Source: Photorhabdus namnaonensis
GTDB lineage: Bacteria; Pseudomonadota; Gammaproteobacteria; Enterobacterales; Enterobacteriaceae
Direction: 5' to 3'
DNA: 64,000 nucleotides
NCBI RefSeq assembly: GCF_001684335.1
Contig: NZ_LOIC01000077.1
Span: forward strand, 1-64,000
The position numbers and the translations under genes are program-made. The notes below the pieces were generated by a model. The model did no database searches. It was not told where the DNA came from and saw nothing but the letters and a program-made list of their open reading frames with translations. How positions within the stretch are numbered: position 1 is the stretch's first letter; every line of letters begins with the position of its first letter. Of the stretch, positions 33,183-44,140 are shown in pieces.

Positions 33183-35765
33183 TCAGCCGACGACCAGATT
33201 CAGCAGTTTGCCTGGTACATAAATGACTTTGCGAATAGTGACGCCTTCAAGATATTTCGCCACACCATACTCTTGTGCTGCCAGATCATGAACATATTCT
33301 TTAGTCGCATCGGCTGGCACAGTAACACGACCACGCACTTTACCGTTAACTTGAATGACGACTAGCTTGGTATCTTCAACCATTGCCTGTTCATCAGCTT
33401 GTGGCCAATCAGTCGTATCAATGTCTCCTTCACCACCCAGAGCTTGCCACATAATAAAGCAAGCATGAGGTGTTATTGGTGACAACATACGGACAACCGC
33501 CAACAGAGCCTCTTGCATCAGAGCGCGATCCTGCTCAGTTTCTTGTGGTGCGCGGGTCAGTTTATTCATTAATTCCATTACCGCGGCGATAGCAGTATTG
33601 AATGCCTGACGGCGCCCGACATCATCTGTGACTTTAGCGATGGTTTTGTGCAGATCTCGGAATAGATCTTTTTGTTCCACTGTCAGGTTTGTGATGTCCA
33701 GCGGTTGAGTCGCCCCTTTGCTGCTATGTTCATAAACCAGGCGCCATACACGTTTCAGGAAGCGATTTGCTCCTTCAACGCTGGATTCTTGCCATTCTAA
33801 TGTCAGCTCTGGTGGAGCCGCGAACATCATAAACAGGCGAACGGTATCAGCACCATATTTTTCTACCATCAATTGTGGATCAATACCGTTGTTTTTAGAT
33901 TTAGACATTTTGCTCATGCCGGTATAAACCAGCTCATGGCCTTCTTTATCCGTCGCTTTAACGATACGGCCTTTATCATCACGCTCAACAATAGTATCAG
34001 CTGGGGAAACCCAGATTTTTTCACCATTTTTGCCGATGTAATAAAAAGCATCAGCTAGAACCATGCCCTGACATAACAGGCGTTTAGCGGGTTCATTGGA
34101 ACTGACCAAGCCCGCATCACGCATCAGTTTGTGGAAGAAACGGAAATACATTAGGTGCATGATGGCATGTTCGATACCACCGATGTATTGGTCAACTGGC
34201 AGCCAATAATTAGCAGCTGTTGGATCGAGCAAGCCTTTGTCATAATCTGGACAGGTGTAGCGAGCGTAGTACCAGGAAGATTCCATAAAGGTATCGAAGG
34301 TATCTGTCTCACGTAGTGCCGGCTGGCCGTTGATAGTGGTTTTTGCCCATTCAAGATCAGCTTTAATTGGGCTGGTGATGCCATCCATTTTGACATCTTC
34401 CGGCAGAATAACAGGCAATTGATCTGCTGGAACCGGAACAACTGTGCCATCTTCCAGCGTTGCCATTGGAATAGGAGCGCCCCAGTAACGTTGACGGGAA
34501 ACCCCCCAGTCACGCAGACGATAGTTGACTTTACGCTTACCTACGCCCATTTCCACCAGTTTATCAGCAATGGCATTAAAACCGGCTTCGTGATTCAGAC
34601 CGCTAAATTCACCGGAATTAAACAGAACATTCTTATCCGTTACCGGGGCTTCATGAACATTGGGTTCATTACCTTCACTGTCCAGAATGACAGCTTTCAT
34701 TGGCAGGTTATATTTTGTCGCAAATTCCCAATCGCGTTGATCGTGGCCGGGAACTGCCATGACAGCACCGGTGCCGTATTCCATCAGGACAAAGTTTGCA
34801 ACCCAGATTGCCACTTTCTCTTTGGTCAGTGGATGAATAGCAAACATACTGGTTGCCATGCCTTTCTTCTCCATTGTTGCCATATCTGCTTCTGCAACTT
34901 TGGTATTACGGCACTCATCAATGAAAGCAACCAGTTCGGGGTTATTTGTTGCTGCTTGTTTTGCCAGAGAATGTCCTGCGGCAATCGCAACATAAGTGGC
35001 GCCGAGGAACGTATCAGGACGGGTAGTATAGACGGTCAGCTTCTCCTGACTATCAACCACATCAAAAGTAATTTCTACCCCTTCGGAGCGACCAATCCAG
35101 TTGCGCTGCATGGTTTTGACTTGTTCAGGCCACTCTTCCAGCGTATCCAGATCATTTAACAACTCTTCGGCATAATCAGTGATCTTGATAAACCATTGAG
35201 GAATTTCTTTACGTTCAACTTTAGTGTCACAACGCCAACAACAGCCATCGACCACTTGTTCATTAGCTAAAACGGTCAGATCGTGAGGACACCAGTTAAC
35301 TGCGGAAGTTTTTTTATAAACCAGGCCCTTTTCATACAATTGGGTGAAGAACCACTGTTCCCAACGGTAATATTCCGGTGTACAGGTTGTGACTTCACGA
35401 TCCCAATCGTAACCGAAGCCCAGTGTTTTCAACTGACCTTTCATATATTCGATGTTGGCATAGGTCCACGGCGCAGGTGCGGTATTGTTTTTGACCGCGG
35501 CCCCTTCCGCAGGCAGGCCAAACGCATCCCAACCGATAGGTTGCAGGACATTTTTACCCAGCATACGCTGATAGCGGGAGATAACATCGCCGATAGTGTA
35601 GTTGCGTACATGGCCCATGTGTAGTCGGCCAGAAGGGTAAGGTAGCATGGACAGGCAGTAATATTTTTCTTTGCTGTTATCTTCTGTCACTTTAAAAGTT
35701 TGCTTCTCTTGCCAGTGAAGCTGAACTTGCGGCTCTATATCTTCTGGACGGTATTGTTCTTGCAT
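33183..35765 (-). CDS. leuS: Leucyl-tRNA synthetase
   Basis: LeuS charges tRNA-Leu. The class-I signatures are [12 protein letters not shown] (HIGH type) and [11 protein letters not shown] (KMSKS). The CP1 editing domain (about 225-415) has the [13 protein letters not shown] threonine-rich site and the [15 protein letters not shown] element. The Cys-rich zinc segment [27 protein letters not shown] is seen as CCWRC. 860 residues, exactly the E. coli length. Confidence 0.98.
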   Translation of the reverse strand: MQEQYRPEDIEPQVQLHWQEKQTFKVTEDNSKEKYYCLSMLPYPSGRLHMGHVRNYTIGDVISRYQRMLGKNVLQPIGWDAFGLPAEGAAVKNNTAPAPWTYANIEYMKGQLKTLGFGYDWDREVTTCTPEYYRWEQWFFTQLYEKGLVYKKTSAVNWCPHDLTVLANEQVVDGCCWRCDTKVERKEIPQWFIKITDYAEELLNDLDTLEEWPEQVKTMQRNWIGRSEGVEITFDVVDSQEKLTVYTTRPDTFLGATYVAIAAGHSLAKQAATNNPELVAFIDECRNTKVAEADMATMEKKGMATSMFAIHPLTKEKVAIWVANFVLMEYGTGAVMAVPGHDQRDWEFATKYNLPMKAVILDSEGNEPNVHEAPVTDKNVLFNSGEFSGLNHEAGFNAIADKLVEMGVGKRKVNYRLRDWGVSRQRYWGAPIPMATLEDGTVVPVPADQLPVILPEDVKMDGITSPIKADLEWAKTTINGQPALRETDTFDTFMESSWYYARYTCPDYDKGLLDPTAANYWLPVDQYIGGIEHAIMHLMYFRFFHKLMRDAGLVSSNEPAKRLLCQGMVLADAFYYIGKNGEKIWVSPADTIVERDDKGRIVKATDKEGHELVYTGMSKMSKSKNNGIDPQLMVEKYGADTVRLFMMFAAPPELTLEWQESSVEGANRFLKRVWRLVYEHSSKGATQPLDITNLTVEQKDLFRDLHKTIAKVTDDVGRRQAFNTAIAAVMELMNKLTRAPQETEQDRALMQEALLAVVRMLSPITPHACFIMWQALGGEGDIDTTDWPQADEQAMVEDTKLVVIQVNGKVRGRVTVPADATKEYVHDLAAQEYGVAKYLEGVTIRKVIYVPGKLLNLVVG

Positions 35766-35880
35766 GGCACCGATAATCCTATGGTGAGTAAAAAGCTACG
35801 CTGGTAGCAATCATTTAATTGGTAAAATATGAGATCGGCATAGCATATCTGATTTAATATATAAGAAACAGTGGTTCTGA

Positions 35881-35915
35881 GGGAAAATCCGATGGCGACG
35901 GGGGGCGCCACCGGA
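35881..35915 (-). terminator. Terminator of gltIJKL
   Basis: TCCGATGGCG (35888-35897) pairs with CGCCACCGGA (35906-35915) with one G-U pair, 12 bases after the gltL stop. The minus strand reads into TTTTCCC. It separates the glutamate-transport operon from leuS. Confidence 0.75.
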
Positions 35916-35927
35916 GATGAAATGAGG

Positions 35928-36656
35928 CTAGTGAAGAATTTTGGCGAGAAATTCTTTGGCGCGATCTGATTTTGGATTCGCAAAGAAATCTTCTTTCTTG
36001 CTATCTTCAACAATTTTGCCTTCATCCATAAAGATAACTCGGCTGGCTACTTTACGGGCGAAGCCCATCTCGTGAGTAACAACCATCATGGTCATCCCTT
36101 CGTCTGCCAGTTTAACCATGACATCAAGCACTTCATTGATCATTTCAGGGTCGAGTGCGGAGGTGGGTTCGTCAAATAGCATGGCAATCGGGTCCATACA
36201 AAGGGCTCGGGCGATTGCTACACGTTGCTGCTGACCACCGGAGAGTTGCGATGGGAATTTATTCGCTTGACTGGCAAGCCCAACGCGTTCAAGTAATTTG
36301 AACCCTTTTTCTTCTGCCGTTTTTTTATCGCGATTAAGCACTTTAATCTGTGCTAGAGTTAAATTCTCAATGATGGAGAGATGGGGGAACAGCTCAAAAT
36401 GCTGGAACACCATGCCGACTTTAGAACGTAGTTGTGCCAGATTGGTGTTTTTGTCATTGACTTTAATGTCATTAACCAGAATTTCACCCTGTTGGATGGA
36501 TTCCAGACCATTAACCGTTTTTATCAGGGTGGATTTGCCTGAGCCAGATGGGCCACAGACCACAACGACTTCACCTTTTTTAACTTCAGTTGAGCAGTCG
36601 GAGAGAACCTGAAATTGGCCATACCACTTGGATACATTTTTCAGGGAGATCATCAA
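35928..36656 (-). CDS. gltL: Glutamate/aspartate ABC importer ATPase GltL
   Basis: GltL is the ATPase of the GltIJKL importer. Walker [10 protein letters not shown] (about 33-41), signature [14 protein letters not shown], Walker [14 protein letters not shown] and the H-loop VVTHEMGFA are intact. 242 residues; E. coli has 241. It overlaps gltK by 4 bases and ends the operon before a hairpin terminator. The E. coli gene ybeL, next to leuS, is not found here. Confidence 0.95.
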   Translation of the reverse strand: MMISLKNVSKWYGQFQVLSDCSTEVKKGEVVVVCGPSGSGKSTLIKTVNGLESIQQGEILVNDIKVNDKNTNLAQLRSKVGMVFQHFELFPHLSIIENLTLAQIKVLNRDKKTAEEKGFKLLERVGLASQANKFPSQLSGGQQQRVAIARALCMDPIAMLFDEPTSALDPEMINEVLDVMVKLADEGMTMMVVTHEMGFARKVASRVIFMDEGKIVEDSKKEDFFANPKSDRAKEFLAKILH

Positions 36657-37327
36657 ACAGTCCTTTTCTTCAAATAGTTAACCAGCATAGATGCGGCAAT
36701 ACTAATAATAAAATAAACCAAACCAGCAAATAGGATCATTTCGACCTGAGTGCCATCTCGCTCACCGATATTTGCCGCAGTACGGAAAAAGTCCGCTAGA
36801 CTGAGCACATACACCAATGAAGTGTCTTGAAACAGTACGATCCCCTGTGTCAGTAGTAGCGGGGTCATCGCACGGAATGCCTGAGGTAGGATAACCAGCC
36901 TCATACTTTGCATTGGTGTCATACCTAATGCCAGTGCTGCCGAAGATTGCCCGCGGGAGATACTCTGAATTCCCGCTCGGATAATTTCTGAATAGTAAGC
37001 TGCTTCGAAAAAGGCGAATGCAACCATAGCTGAAATTAAACGAATATCTGTTTTCGGCGAAATCCCCAGAACATTCTGTACTAGGCTAGGTACAATTAGG
37101 TAGAACCATAACAGTACCATAACTAGTGGCACAGAGCGGAACAGATTGACATATAAAGTGGCAAACCAGCTCAGTACTTTTACCGAAGAGAGTCGCATAA
37201 CGGCCAGCACGGTTCCCCAGAGAATACCGACAACAACAGCAATAATCGTTATTTTTGCTGTAATGACTAAGCCTTGTAGCAGAAACGGAATACTGGGGAT
37301 AATCGAACTCCAGTCAAAATCGTACAT
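36653..37327 (-). CDS. gltK: Glutamate/aspartate ABC permease GltK
   Basis: One of the two membrane subunits of the importer, 224 residues with about five hydrophobic segments. The EAA loop reads [24 protein letters not shown]. It ends with a basic tail (NYLKKRTV). It overlaps gltL and abuts gltJ without a gap. Confidence 0.95.
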   Translation of the reverse strand: MYDFDWSSIIPSIPFLLQGLVITAKITIIAVVVGILWGTVLAVMRLSSVKVLSWFATLYVNLFRSVPLVMVLLWFYLIVPSLVQNVLGISPKTDIRLISAMVAFAFFEAAYYSEIIRAGIQSISRGQSSAALALGMTPMQSMRLVILPQAFRAMTPLLLTQGIVLFQDTSLVYVLSLADFFRTAANIGERDGTQVEMILFAGLVYFIISIAASMLVNYLKKRTV

Positions 37328-38068
37328 TTATTGACCTCCAATATTACCCGGTAAACGTACTTTTTTCTCAAGCAAGTGCATGGCGAGCATAATCACCAGA
37401 TTGATTCCGACATAGGCCAACGTAATGGCCGTAAATGTTTCATAAGCATGTGCTGAGTAATCAAGTAACTTACCTGCCTGTGCTGCCATGTCTACCAGAC
37501 CAATAGTGGAGGCGATGGCGGAGTTTTTTACTAGGTTCATCATTTCTGACGTCATGGGTGGAATGATCACTCGATAGGCGTTGGGTAATAGGACATAGCG
37601 ATAAGTTTGTGGCAAAGTTAGCCCCATTGCCAGCCCTGCCGATTTTTGCCCGCGTGGTAGTGATTGTATGGCGGCACGGACCTGCTCACACATCCGTGCC
37701 GCGGTGAAAAGACCTAAACAGACAGCGGATGAGAGAAAAAATTGAATATTAGGGTCCAGTTCGGTTTTAAACCACAGACTAATTTTTTCTGGCAGTAGTT
37801 CAGGTACAACCAGGTACCAGATAAAAAATTGAACTATCAGCGGTACGTTACGAAAAAGCTCAACATAACAGGTCCCTATCCCAGATAATATTTTATTGGG
37901 AACAGTGCGCAAGATGCCAAACAGTGAGCCGACAATGAAAGCGATAATCCAGGCGCAGATAGACAAGGCGATCGTCACCTGAAATCCAGCTATCAACCAG
38001 CCTAGATAAGTCGTATTGCCGAAGGGGGCAGCTTGCAAAAAGATGCCCCAGTTCCAATCGATTGACAT
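37328..38068 (-). CDS. gltJ: Glutamate/aspartate ABC permease GltJ
   Basis: Second membrane subunit, 246 residues from the ATG at 38068 (MSIDWNWGIFLQAAPFGN), the same start as E. coli and preceded by GGGAG. The longer frame to 38173 adds 35 residues of non-family sequence and is rejected. The EAA loop is LAMGLTLPQTYRYVLLPNAYR. Follows gltI by 132 bp, a gap that may hold a processing or stability site. Confidence 0.95.
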   Translation of the reverse strand: MSIDWNWGIFLQAAPFGNTTYLGWLIAGFQVTIALSICAWIIAFIVGSLFGILRTVPNKILSGIGTCYVELFRNVPLIVQFFIWYLVVPELLPEKISLWFKTELDPNIQFFLSSAVCLGLFTAARMCEQVRAAIQSLPRGQKSAGLAMGLTLPQTYRYVLLPNAYRVIIPPMTSEMMNLVKNSAIASTIGLVDMAAQAGKLLDYSAHAYETFTAITLAYVGINLVIMLAMHLLEKKVRLPGNIGGQ

Positions 38069-38200
38069 AGTAATACTCCCTGTGAGGGTACAACTTGATC
38101 CCCTGAAAGTGATTGATTGGCTGAGAAAAAAAAGCGAGGTAGGGAACGGCCACCTCGCACCCTGTGATGCCAATCAAATAGTCATTTTTTAATTATATTT

Positions 38201-39094
38201 CTAGTCAAGCGCCTTATCATTTGGCGATTTAAATAGTGCTTTCATTTCATCAGACAAAGAGAAGTTCAGGTTCAGATTCTTGGGTGGAATCGGGTGTTTG
38301 AACCAGCGCTCAAATGATTTCTCTGCCTCTCCTGAGGTTTGCGCCTGAACAATGGTCTCATCGATCAATTTCTTGAATTGAAGATCGTCTTTGCGCGATA
38401 TACAACCATAGGCTTCTCTAGACTGAGGTGTACCAACAATTTCCCATTGATCAGGTTTTTTCGCTTTGGCGCGTTCACCTGCTAGCAAGGCATCGTCCAC
38501 CATAAAGGCGATTGCACGGCCGGATTCCAGAGTGCGGAATGAGTCACCATGATCTTTTGCACTGATGATGCGCATTTTCATGTTTTTTTCATCGTTGAGT
38601 TTATTTAGCAATACTTCAGAAGTCGTACCTGCTGAGACAACGACATTTTTGCCTGCTAAGTCAGGGAAATCTTTTATACCGGAACCTTTTTTAGTTAACA
38701 AACGTGTATTAACAATAAAGATAGAGTTTGAGAAAGTGACTTGTTTTTGGCGCTCAAGGTTATTGGAAGTGGAACCGCATTCGAAATCGTAAGTGCCATT
38801 TTGTAGCAATGGGATGCGATTTTGAGAAGTTATGGGTATCAATTTTACTTGCAGATTTGGTATGTCCAGTTTCTTCTTCACCGCTTCAACAATCAGATTA
38901 GAATAATCTTGAGAGTAGCCGACAACTTTTTGCTGATTATCGTAGTAAGCAAAAGGTACGGAAGACTCACGATGTCCCACAATGATCACACCATCATCTT
39001 TGATCTTTTTCAGTGTTCCCGTTAATTCTTCGGCCTGAACAGCCCCCGCCATGCCAAGTAACATTATGGTTAATACTAGGTTACGCATACGCAT
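38201..39094 (-). CDS. gltI: Glutamate/aspartate periplasmic binding protein GltI
   Basis: GltI captures glutamate and aspartate in the periplasm. From the ATG at 39094, preceded by AAAGGAG, there are 297 residues with a Sec signal peptide ending near AVQA. The SBP family-3 ligand-binding parts GHRESSVPFAYYDNQQ and AGTTSEVLLNKLN are conserved, with the disulfide pair in FECGST and AYGCISR. First gene of gltIJKL. Confidence 0.95.
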   Translation of the reverse strand: MRMRNLVLTIMLLGMAGAVQAEELTGTLKKIKDDGVIIVGHRESSVPFAYYDNQQKVVGYSQDYSNLIVEAVKKKLDIPNLQVKLIPITSQNRIPLLQNGTYDFECGSTSNNLERQKQVTFSNSIFIVNTRLLTKKGSGIKDFPDLAGKNVVVSAGTTSEVLLNKLNDEKNMKMRIISAKDHGDSFRTLESGRAIAFMVDDALLAGERAKAKKPDQWEIVGTPQSREAYGCISRKDDLQFKKLIDETIVQAQTSGEAEKSFERWFKHPIPPKNLNLNFSLSDEMKALFKSPNDKALD

Positions 39095-39536
39095 ATACAA
39101 CTCCTTTAATGTGGCTATCGTTTGCGATGTTGTGTTTGCAAAAGTCTCTCTGTGATTTGTTTTTAATCGAGGATCATTTGCTGTCATATGTATATATAGT
39201 GTTAAAAAATAGTACAAAAGGGTTAGTCAATGAAAATGAATTGTTTCTATTTCGGGAGCTGTCTCGCACTATAAATGAACAATGTTGTTTATCTTGCACA
39301 ATAAAGGTGCGTGATTATCATTTTTTTAGTGCATTTTCCCATTTTTGGTTATTGAAACAGCTATTTCCCTTTTCATTCATAGATATAGCAGCAATTAGCG
39401 TGCCAAAATAGTAAAGAGGGTAAAAAATTAATACCAATAAGTTGTTTAAGTAGGTTATTTGCATAACATAGAGTGATATCAGTTGTTGAGGGTTAGCATA
39501 GTTAATTATCGCTAGTAATTAACTATGCTGAATTTC
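39095..39536. promoter_or_regulatory. gltI upstream region; possible NtrC-type dyad
   Basis: About 440 bp without a gene. It must hold the gltI promoter. TGCACAATAAAGGTGCG at 39295-39311 matches the GCAC-N7-GTGC pattern of NtrC sites on 17 bp, but I find no good sigma-54 -24/-12 pair next to it. Otherwise nothing is recognised. Confidence 0.35.
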
Positions 39537-39998
39537 TTAAGATAGGTCAGTGGTCGAATTGGGCAAAGTATATTTCATACCAATTGCCAGACGATTCCAC
39601 AGGTTGATAAGGCCGATTAACAACGTTAAATCGACAATCTCTTTTTCATCAAATTCTGCTAATAACGGGGTGTAATGTTCATCTTCTGCCCCAGTTTCGG
39701 CAACCCGAGATAAAGCCTCTGTCCAGCCTAACGCCGCACGTTCCCGTGATGTAAAAATAGTTGCCTCTTTCCAGGCGCTCAGGAGATAGAGTTTTTGTTC
39801 GCTATTTCCTGCCTTGCGGGCAGCTTTGGAATGCATATTAAGACAAAAGGCACAGCCATTGATTTGGGAAACTCTGACTTTGACGAGTTCGATGAGCGCC
39901 TTACCGAGAGTGGATTGGTAAGTTAATTCATCGACTTTTACGACTGCATTATAAAGCTCTGGTGAAATTTCTGATGGTTGCAGACGTTTTGCTTGCAT
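39537..39998 (-). CDS. AhpD-like carboxymuconolactone decarboxylase-family protein
   Basis: A 153-residue protein of the AhpD/CMD superfamily. The redox motif GCAFCLNMHSKAARK (CxxC followed by His) at about 48-62 is the family core, and relatives act as peroxidases, using peroxide and a thiol donor. A cytoplasmic antioxidant role is likely but the substrate is unknown. It stands alone between gltI and lnt, where E. coli has no such gene, so it is an insertion into a conserved block. ATG start with AAAGGAG upstream. Confidence 0.85.
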   Translation of the reverse strand: MQAKRLQPSEISPELYNAVVKVDELTYQSTLGKALIELVKVRVSQINGCAFCLNMHSKAARKAGNSEQKLYLLSAWKEATIFTSRERAALGWTEALSRVAETGAEDEHYTPLLAEFDEKEIVDLTLLIGLINLWNRLAIGMKYTLPNSTTDLS

Positions 39999-40120
39999 AA
40001 CTTGTTACTCCTTTGTTTTTCTATCAATTGGATGGAAAATGGATTAAAAGTTAATCGGTTCCTGCATAGTGCAAAGGAATAGTGCAAGGGAGCAATTTCG
40101 CTCCCTTTTGGCTATATGGA

Positions 40121-41650
40121 TTAAGATTTACGGCGGTTATATGTTAAGGCAAACAGGGCAAACAATACGGTAATGATCCATGCCGGCCAGTTACCCCAGC
40201 GAGCATAGGGTGTTATCCCGGTTGCGGGAGTCACTTTAGCTGCCAGAACAGTACGGGTAAATTGTGGGAGTGCTGCCTGTACTTCTCCGTCCGGGCTGAT
40301 AACGGCTGTAATGCCGTTATTGGTACTACGTAGTAATGGGCGTCCTAATTCGAGGGAACGCATGCGTGCCATTTGGAAATGCTGCCAGGGACCAATTGAA
40401 CCACCAAACCAAGCATCATTAGAAACAGTGAGTAAGAATTCGGTATCCGGTTTGAAATTCGCACGAACCTGTTCACCCAGTATAATTTCATAACAAATCG
40501 CGGTGGTCAAATTATATCCTGCAACAGAAAGCTGTGGTTGAATGTAGTTGCCACGGCTGAATGAAGACATGGGTAAGTTGAAGAATGGCGCCAGAGGGCG
40601 GAGTAGAGATTCCAGCGGAACAAATTCGCCGAATGGTACCAGATGGTATTTATCGTAACGAATAGCTGCCGGATATTGATAAGGTATTTTATCGCCGAGG
40701 ACAATCACGCTGTTATAGATCTTATCGCTGTCGCCAACGGCTCTTTCATCGACAATACCGGTAATAAGGCTGGTATGTTGATTGCGTAACAGCTCATCTA
40801 ATTTTGTTAGAAAGTGGCGTTGATAACTTTCCAATGAAGGAATAGCAGATTCCGGCCAGATGATTATCGGTATTTTGCCGATATATGGCAGGCTATTGTC
40901 CATGTAGATGTCCATAGTTTCGCTGAGCATATTGGGGTCCCATTTCAGGGACTGTGGAATATTTCCCTGAACCAGCGCGACATCAACTGCTTTTTCAGGC
41001 AGTAGGTTGTACCACTGATAATGGCGTATTGGCCACGGTAATAGCAGAATGGCGACAGCGATAATACCAGAAACTATTTTCCGATGTACGATGGCCAGAA
41101 CGAATAACCCACTGACAGCCATTAACAGGAAAGTGATAGCCTCAACACCCCAAATTGGTGCAATGGCTTTCATTGGACCATCTAATTGGCTATAGCCGAA
41201 TTGCAGCCAGGGGAAACCAGTTAGAACCCAGCCGCGCAGGAATTCAGTGAGTTGCCATAATGCAGGTGCTGCTATAGCTAGCCTCACCCCGTTCGTTTTT
41301 GCGAAGAAACGGTTGAGTAAGCCAGCGAATAAAGCCGGATAGAGCGAGAGATAGGCGGCAAGTAATATGACCAACAGAATATTGACCGCGGTTGGCATGC
41401 CTCCGAAATTGGCAATGCTGACATACACCCAGTTTGTACCACTGCCAAACAGGCCGAATCCCCAACAAAAAGCAATAAATGCCGCTTGTCGGGGTGTTCT
41501 GTTCAAAGTCAGAAGTTGTAGTCCAAACAGGGAGATAATAGCGGCAGGCCAGAAGTCGAAAGGCGAAAAAGCCAGTGTTCCACTGGCTCCGAAAAACAGT
41601 GCCAGTAAGGCGCGCAGCCGCTGGCAATTTAATAATGAAGCTTTGTTCAT
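40121..41650 (-). CDS. lnt: Apolipoprotein N-acyltransferase
   Basis: Lnt adds the third acyl chain to the lipoprotein N-terminus in the inner membrane. Several N-terminal membrane segments precede a nitrilase-like periplasmic domain whose catalytic triad is visible: Glu in [10 protein letters not shown], Lys in [12 protein letters not shown] and Cys in [10 protein letters not shown]. 509 residues (E. coli 512). corC ends 7 bp upstream. Confidence 0.96.
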   Translation of the reverse strand: MNKASLLNCQRLRALLALFFGASGTLAFSPFDFWPAAIISLFGLQLLTLNRTPRQAAFIAFCWGFGLFGSGTNWVYVSIANFGGMPTAVNILLVILLAAYLSLYPALFAGLLNRFFAKTNGVRLAIAAPALWQLTEFLRGWVLTGFPWLQFGYSQLDGPMKAIAPIWGVEAITFLLMAVSGLFVLAIVHRKIVSGIIAVAILLLPWPIRHYQWYNLLPEKAVDVALVQGNIPQSLKWDPNMLSETMDIYMDNSLPYIGKIPIIIWPESAIPSLESYQRHFLTKLDELLRNQHTSLITGIVDERAVGDSDKIYNSVIVLGDKIPYQYPAAIRYDKYHLVPFGEFVPLESLLRPLAPFFNLPMSSFSRGNYIQPQLSVAGYNLTTAICYEIILGEQVRANFKPDTEFLLTVSNDAWFGGSIGPWQHFQMARMRSLELGRPLLRSTNNGITAVISPDGEVQAALPQFTRTVLAAKVTPATGITPYARWGNWPAWIITVLFALFALTYNRRKS

Positions 41651-41657
41651 TCAGATT

Positions 41658-42539
41658 TTATTCTTCTTCAAGGTTAGGTATTGGCGCATCGTCCGGTATC
41701 GTAACGTAAACTTGAATAATTCTTCGGCTATCGGCCATAGCGACTTTAAAGAGATAACCGTTGATATCAACGGACTCCCCTCTGGCCGGTAAATGACCGA
41801 ATGCTTGCATAACCAGACCGCCAATAGTATCCACTTCTTCATCACTGAATTGGGTGCTAAAGGCTTCATTAAAGTCTTCAATCTGAGTCAGCGCTCTTAC
41901 CGTATAGGTATGACGGCTCAAAGCTCGAATATCGACATCTTCTTCTTCATCGTATTCGTCTTCAATTTCACCGACGATCAGTTCAAGAATATCTTCGATA
42001 GTGACTAGGCCCGATACACCACCAAACTCATCAATGACAATTGCCATATGATAACGTTGAGAACGGAACTCTTTCAGCATGCGGTCAACCCGTTTACTTT
42101 CAGGTACAACGACAGCCTGACGTAGAACCTTATCTATGCTGAATGGCGGCGCATCGGTGCGCATAAATGGCAATAGATCTTTTGCCATTAAAATCCCTTC
42201 AATATGGTCTTTGTCTTCACTAATCACAGGGAAACGAGAGTGAGCCGAATCGATAATTACATCCAGACATTCGTCCAGGGTTTGATTACGTTTTAAGGTA
42301 ACGATTTGAGAACGGGGGATCATGATATCCCGGACACGCTGATCGGAAATATCCATTACCCCTTCGAGCATATCGCGGGTATCAGGATCAATCAGATCGT
42401 TTTGTTCAGAGTCACGGATCAGTTCCACCAGTTCATCACGGCTTTTTGGCTCACCGTGAAAAAGCTGGTTAAGAAGAAGAGTGAAAAACCCTTTCTTAGG
42501 GCCAGGGTTATCGTTACTTGAAGGATGGTCGTCGCTCAT
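41658..42539 (-). CDS. corC: CNNM/CorC-type transporter accessory protein CorC (YbeX)
   Basis: CorC is a soluble protein with two CBS domains (about 65-185; [17 protein letters not shown] begins the first) and a C-terminal CorC_HlyC domain. It has been linked to magnesium/cobalt efflux and ribosome maturation. 293 residues, as in E. coli (292). It sits between ybeY and lnt in the miaB-ybeZ-ybeY-corC-lnt order of E. coli. Confidence 0.94.
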   Translation of the reverse strand: MSDDHPSSNDNPGPKKGFFTLLLNQLFHGEPKSRDELVELIRDSEQNDLIDPDTRDMLEGVMDISDQRVRDIMIPRSQIVTLKRNQTLDECLDVIIDSAHSRFPVISEDKDHIEGILMAKDLLPFMRTDAPPFSIDKVLRQAVVVPESKRVDRMLKEFRSQRYHMAIVIDEFGGVSGLVTIEDILELIVGEIEDEYDEEEDVDIRALSRHTYTVRALTQIEDFNEAFSTQFSDEEVDTIGGLVMQAFGHLPARGESVDINGYLFKVAMADSRRIIQVYVTIPDDAPIPNLEEE

Positions 42540-42611
42540 GGCGTTTTAATGAAAATTTCCCATTAAATAAGTTATTGTCGGTATTTTTTAGCATAAAAAT
42601 GGTACGAATGG

Positions 42612-43079
42612 TTACTTTTTTTCTGCAAGGTAGGGGTCAGCATAACCTAACGCTTGCATAATTTCTGTTTCCAAAGATTCCATTTCTTCTGCTTCATCAT
42701 CTTCGATATGGTCATAACCCAGCAAATGTAGGCAGCCGTGCACAACCATATGCGCCCAATGTTCTTCTACTGTTTTTTGTTGTTCCTCCGCTTCTTTTTC
42801 AACAACCTGACGACAGATAATGAGATCGCCAAGCAGGGGTAAATCAACCTCTGGTGGGGCTTCAAATGGGAAAGATAACACATTTGTTGGCTTATCTTTT
42901 CCACGGTAGGTCAGATTTAAATCGTGGCTTTCTGCCTCGTCAACAATGCGGATAGTGACTTCACTTTCAGGTTGAAATTGAGGTAAAACCCCATCCAGCC
43001 AGCGCTGGAACAGGGTTTCTTCAGGAAGACCTTGTAAATGCTCACAGGCAATTTGTAAATCAAGTATGACTGAACTCAT
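42612..43079 (-). CDS. ybeY: Endoribonuclease YbeY
   Basis: YbeY is a zinc-dependent RNase for 16S rRNA 3'-end maturation and ribosome quality control. The three-His zinc site [11 protein letters not shown] is intact near residue 114. The ATG at 43079 overlaps the ybeZ stop by 4 bases (ATGA); the frame open to 43142 lies within ybeZ and is rejected. 155 residues, E. coli length. Confidence 0.96.
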   Translation of the reverse strand: MSSVILDLQIACEHLQGLPEETLFQRWLDGVLPQFQPESEVTIRIVDEAESHDLNLTYRGKDKPTNVLSFPFEAPPEVDLPLLGDLIICRQVVEKEAEEQQKTVEEHWAHMVVHGCLHLLGYDHIEDDEAEEMESLETEIMQALGYADPYLAEKK

Positions 43080-44125
43080 TGTGCTTCCTGCTTGCGTTGT
43101 TCGCTGAGTGTCTGTTTGCGTTTTTGCTCGGTTGCTTCCCACTCTTCATAGGCAATGACAACTTTAGCAACCACCGGGTGACGGACAACATCATCACTGT
43201 GGAAAAAGTTGAAACTCAGCTCGCCGACGCCTGATAAAACTTCAATAGCATGGCGTAGGCCGGACTTCTGCCCACGAGGCAGGTCGATCTGCGTAACGTC
43301 GCCGGTAACAACCGCTTTGGAGTTGAAGCCGATACGGGTCAGGAACATCTTCATCTGTTCGATGGTCGTGTTCTGGCTCTCATCCAGAATAATAAAAGCG
43401 TCGTTTAGGGTTCGTCCACGCATATAAGCTAATGGGGCAACTTCAATGACGTTACGTTCGATCAGCTTCTCAACTTTTTCAAAACCTAGCATTTCAAACA
43501 AAGCGTCGTAGAGTGGGCGCAGGTACGGGTCAACTTTTTGGCTCAGGTCGCCAGGTAGAAAACCCAATTTTTCGCCAGCTTCTACTGCCGGACGGGTTAG
43601 CAGGATACGGCGGATTTCCTGTCGTTCTAGCGCATCAACCGCAGCGGCAACGGCCAAGTAAGTTTTTCCCGTGCCGGCAGGACCAATCCCAAACGTAATA
43701 TCATGGCTAAGAATATTAGCAATATATTGTGCCTGATTGGGCGTGCGTGGTTTCACCATGCCGCGTTTGGTGCGAATATTAACAGCTTTACCGTATTCGG
43801 GTATGCTCTCGGCGGTTTGCTCCAGAACCCGGCTCTCGGTAATTGCCAGATGGATCTGTTCTGGTTTGATGTCAGGGATCACCCCACGGACAGGGGAAGT
43901 TTCCGCATATAAATGGCGTAGGATATTAGTGGCTGCGCTAACGCACAGCGGTTTACCCATCAGTTTAAAGCGGTTATCGCGACGGCTGATTTCAATACCT
44001 AACCGGCGTTCAAGCTGCTTCAAATTGTCATCAAACGGACCACACAGGCTCATTAGGCGCTGATTATCGGCTGGTTCGAGGAAAATTTCCTGAGTTGCTA
44101 TTTGTGAATGAATTTGTTGAATCAC
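43076..44125 (-). CDS. ybeZ: PhoH-like ATPase YbeZ
   Basis: A 349-residue PhoH-family NTPase that works with YbeY. Walker [13 protein letters not shown] (about 138) and Walker B-like [11 protein letters not shown] are present, with the PhoH segment [18 protein letters not shown]. The N-terminal part is KH-like. It overlaps ybeY by 4 bases and starts 15 bp after miaB. Confidence 0.95.
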   Translation of the reverse strand: MIQQIHSQIATQEIFLEPADNQRLMSLCGPFDDNLKQLERRLGIEISRRDNRFKLMGKPLCVSAATNILRHLYAETSPVRGVIPDIKPEQIHLAITESRVLEQTAESIPEYGKAVNIRTKRGMVKPRTPNQAQYIANILSHDITFGIGPAGTGKTYLAVAAAVDALERQEIRRILLTRPAVEAGEKLGFLPGDLSQKVDPYLRPLYDALFEMLGFEKVEKLIERNVIEVAPLAYMRGRTLNDAFIILDESQNTTIEQMKMFLTRIGFNSKAVVTGDVTQIDLPRGQKSGLRHAIEVLSGVGELSFNFFHSDDVVRHPVVAKVVIAYEEWEATEQKRKQTLSEQRKQEAQ

Positions 44126-44140
44126 TGATTATCTCTATAT

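Noticed and set aside
34419-35159. 246-codon plus-strand ORF
   Set aside because: It is a mirror frame of leuS, which is fully conserved on the other strand.
39013-39411. Plus-strand 132-codon ORF
   Set aside because: It overlaps the gltI signal-peptide region in antisense and the gltI promoter, with no recognisable product.
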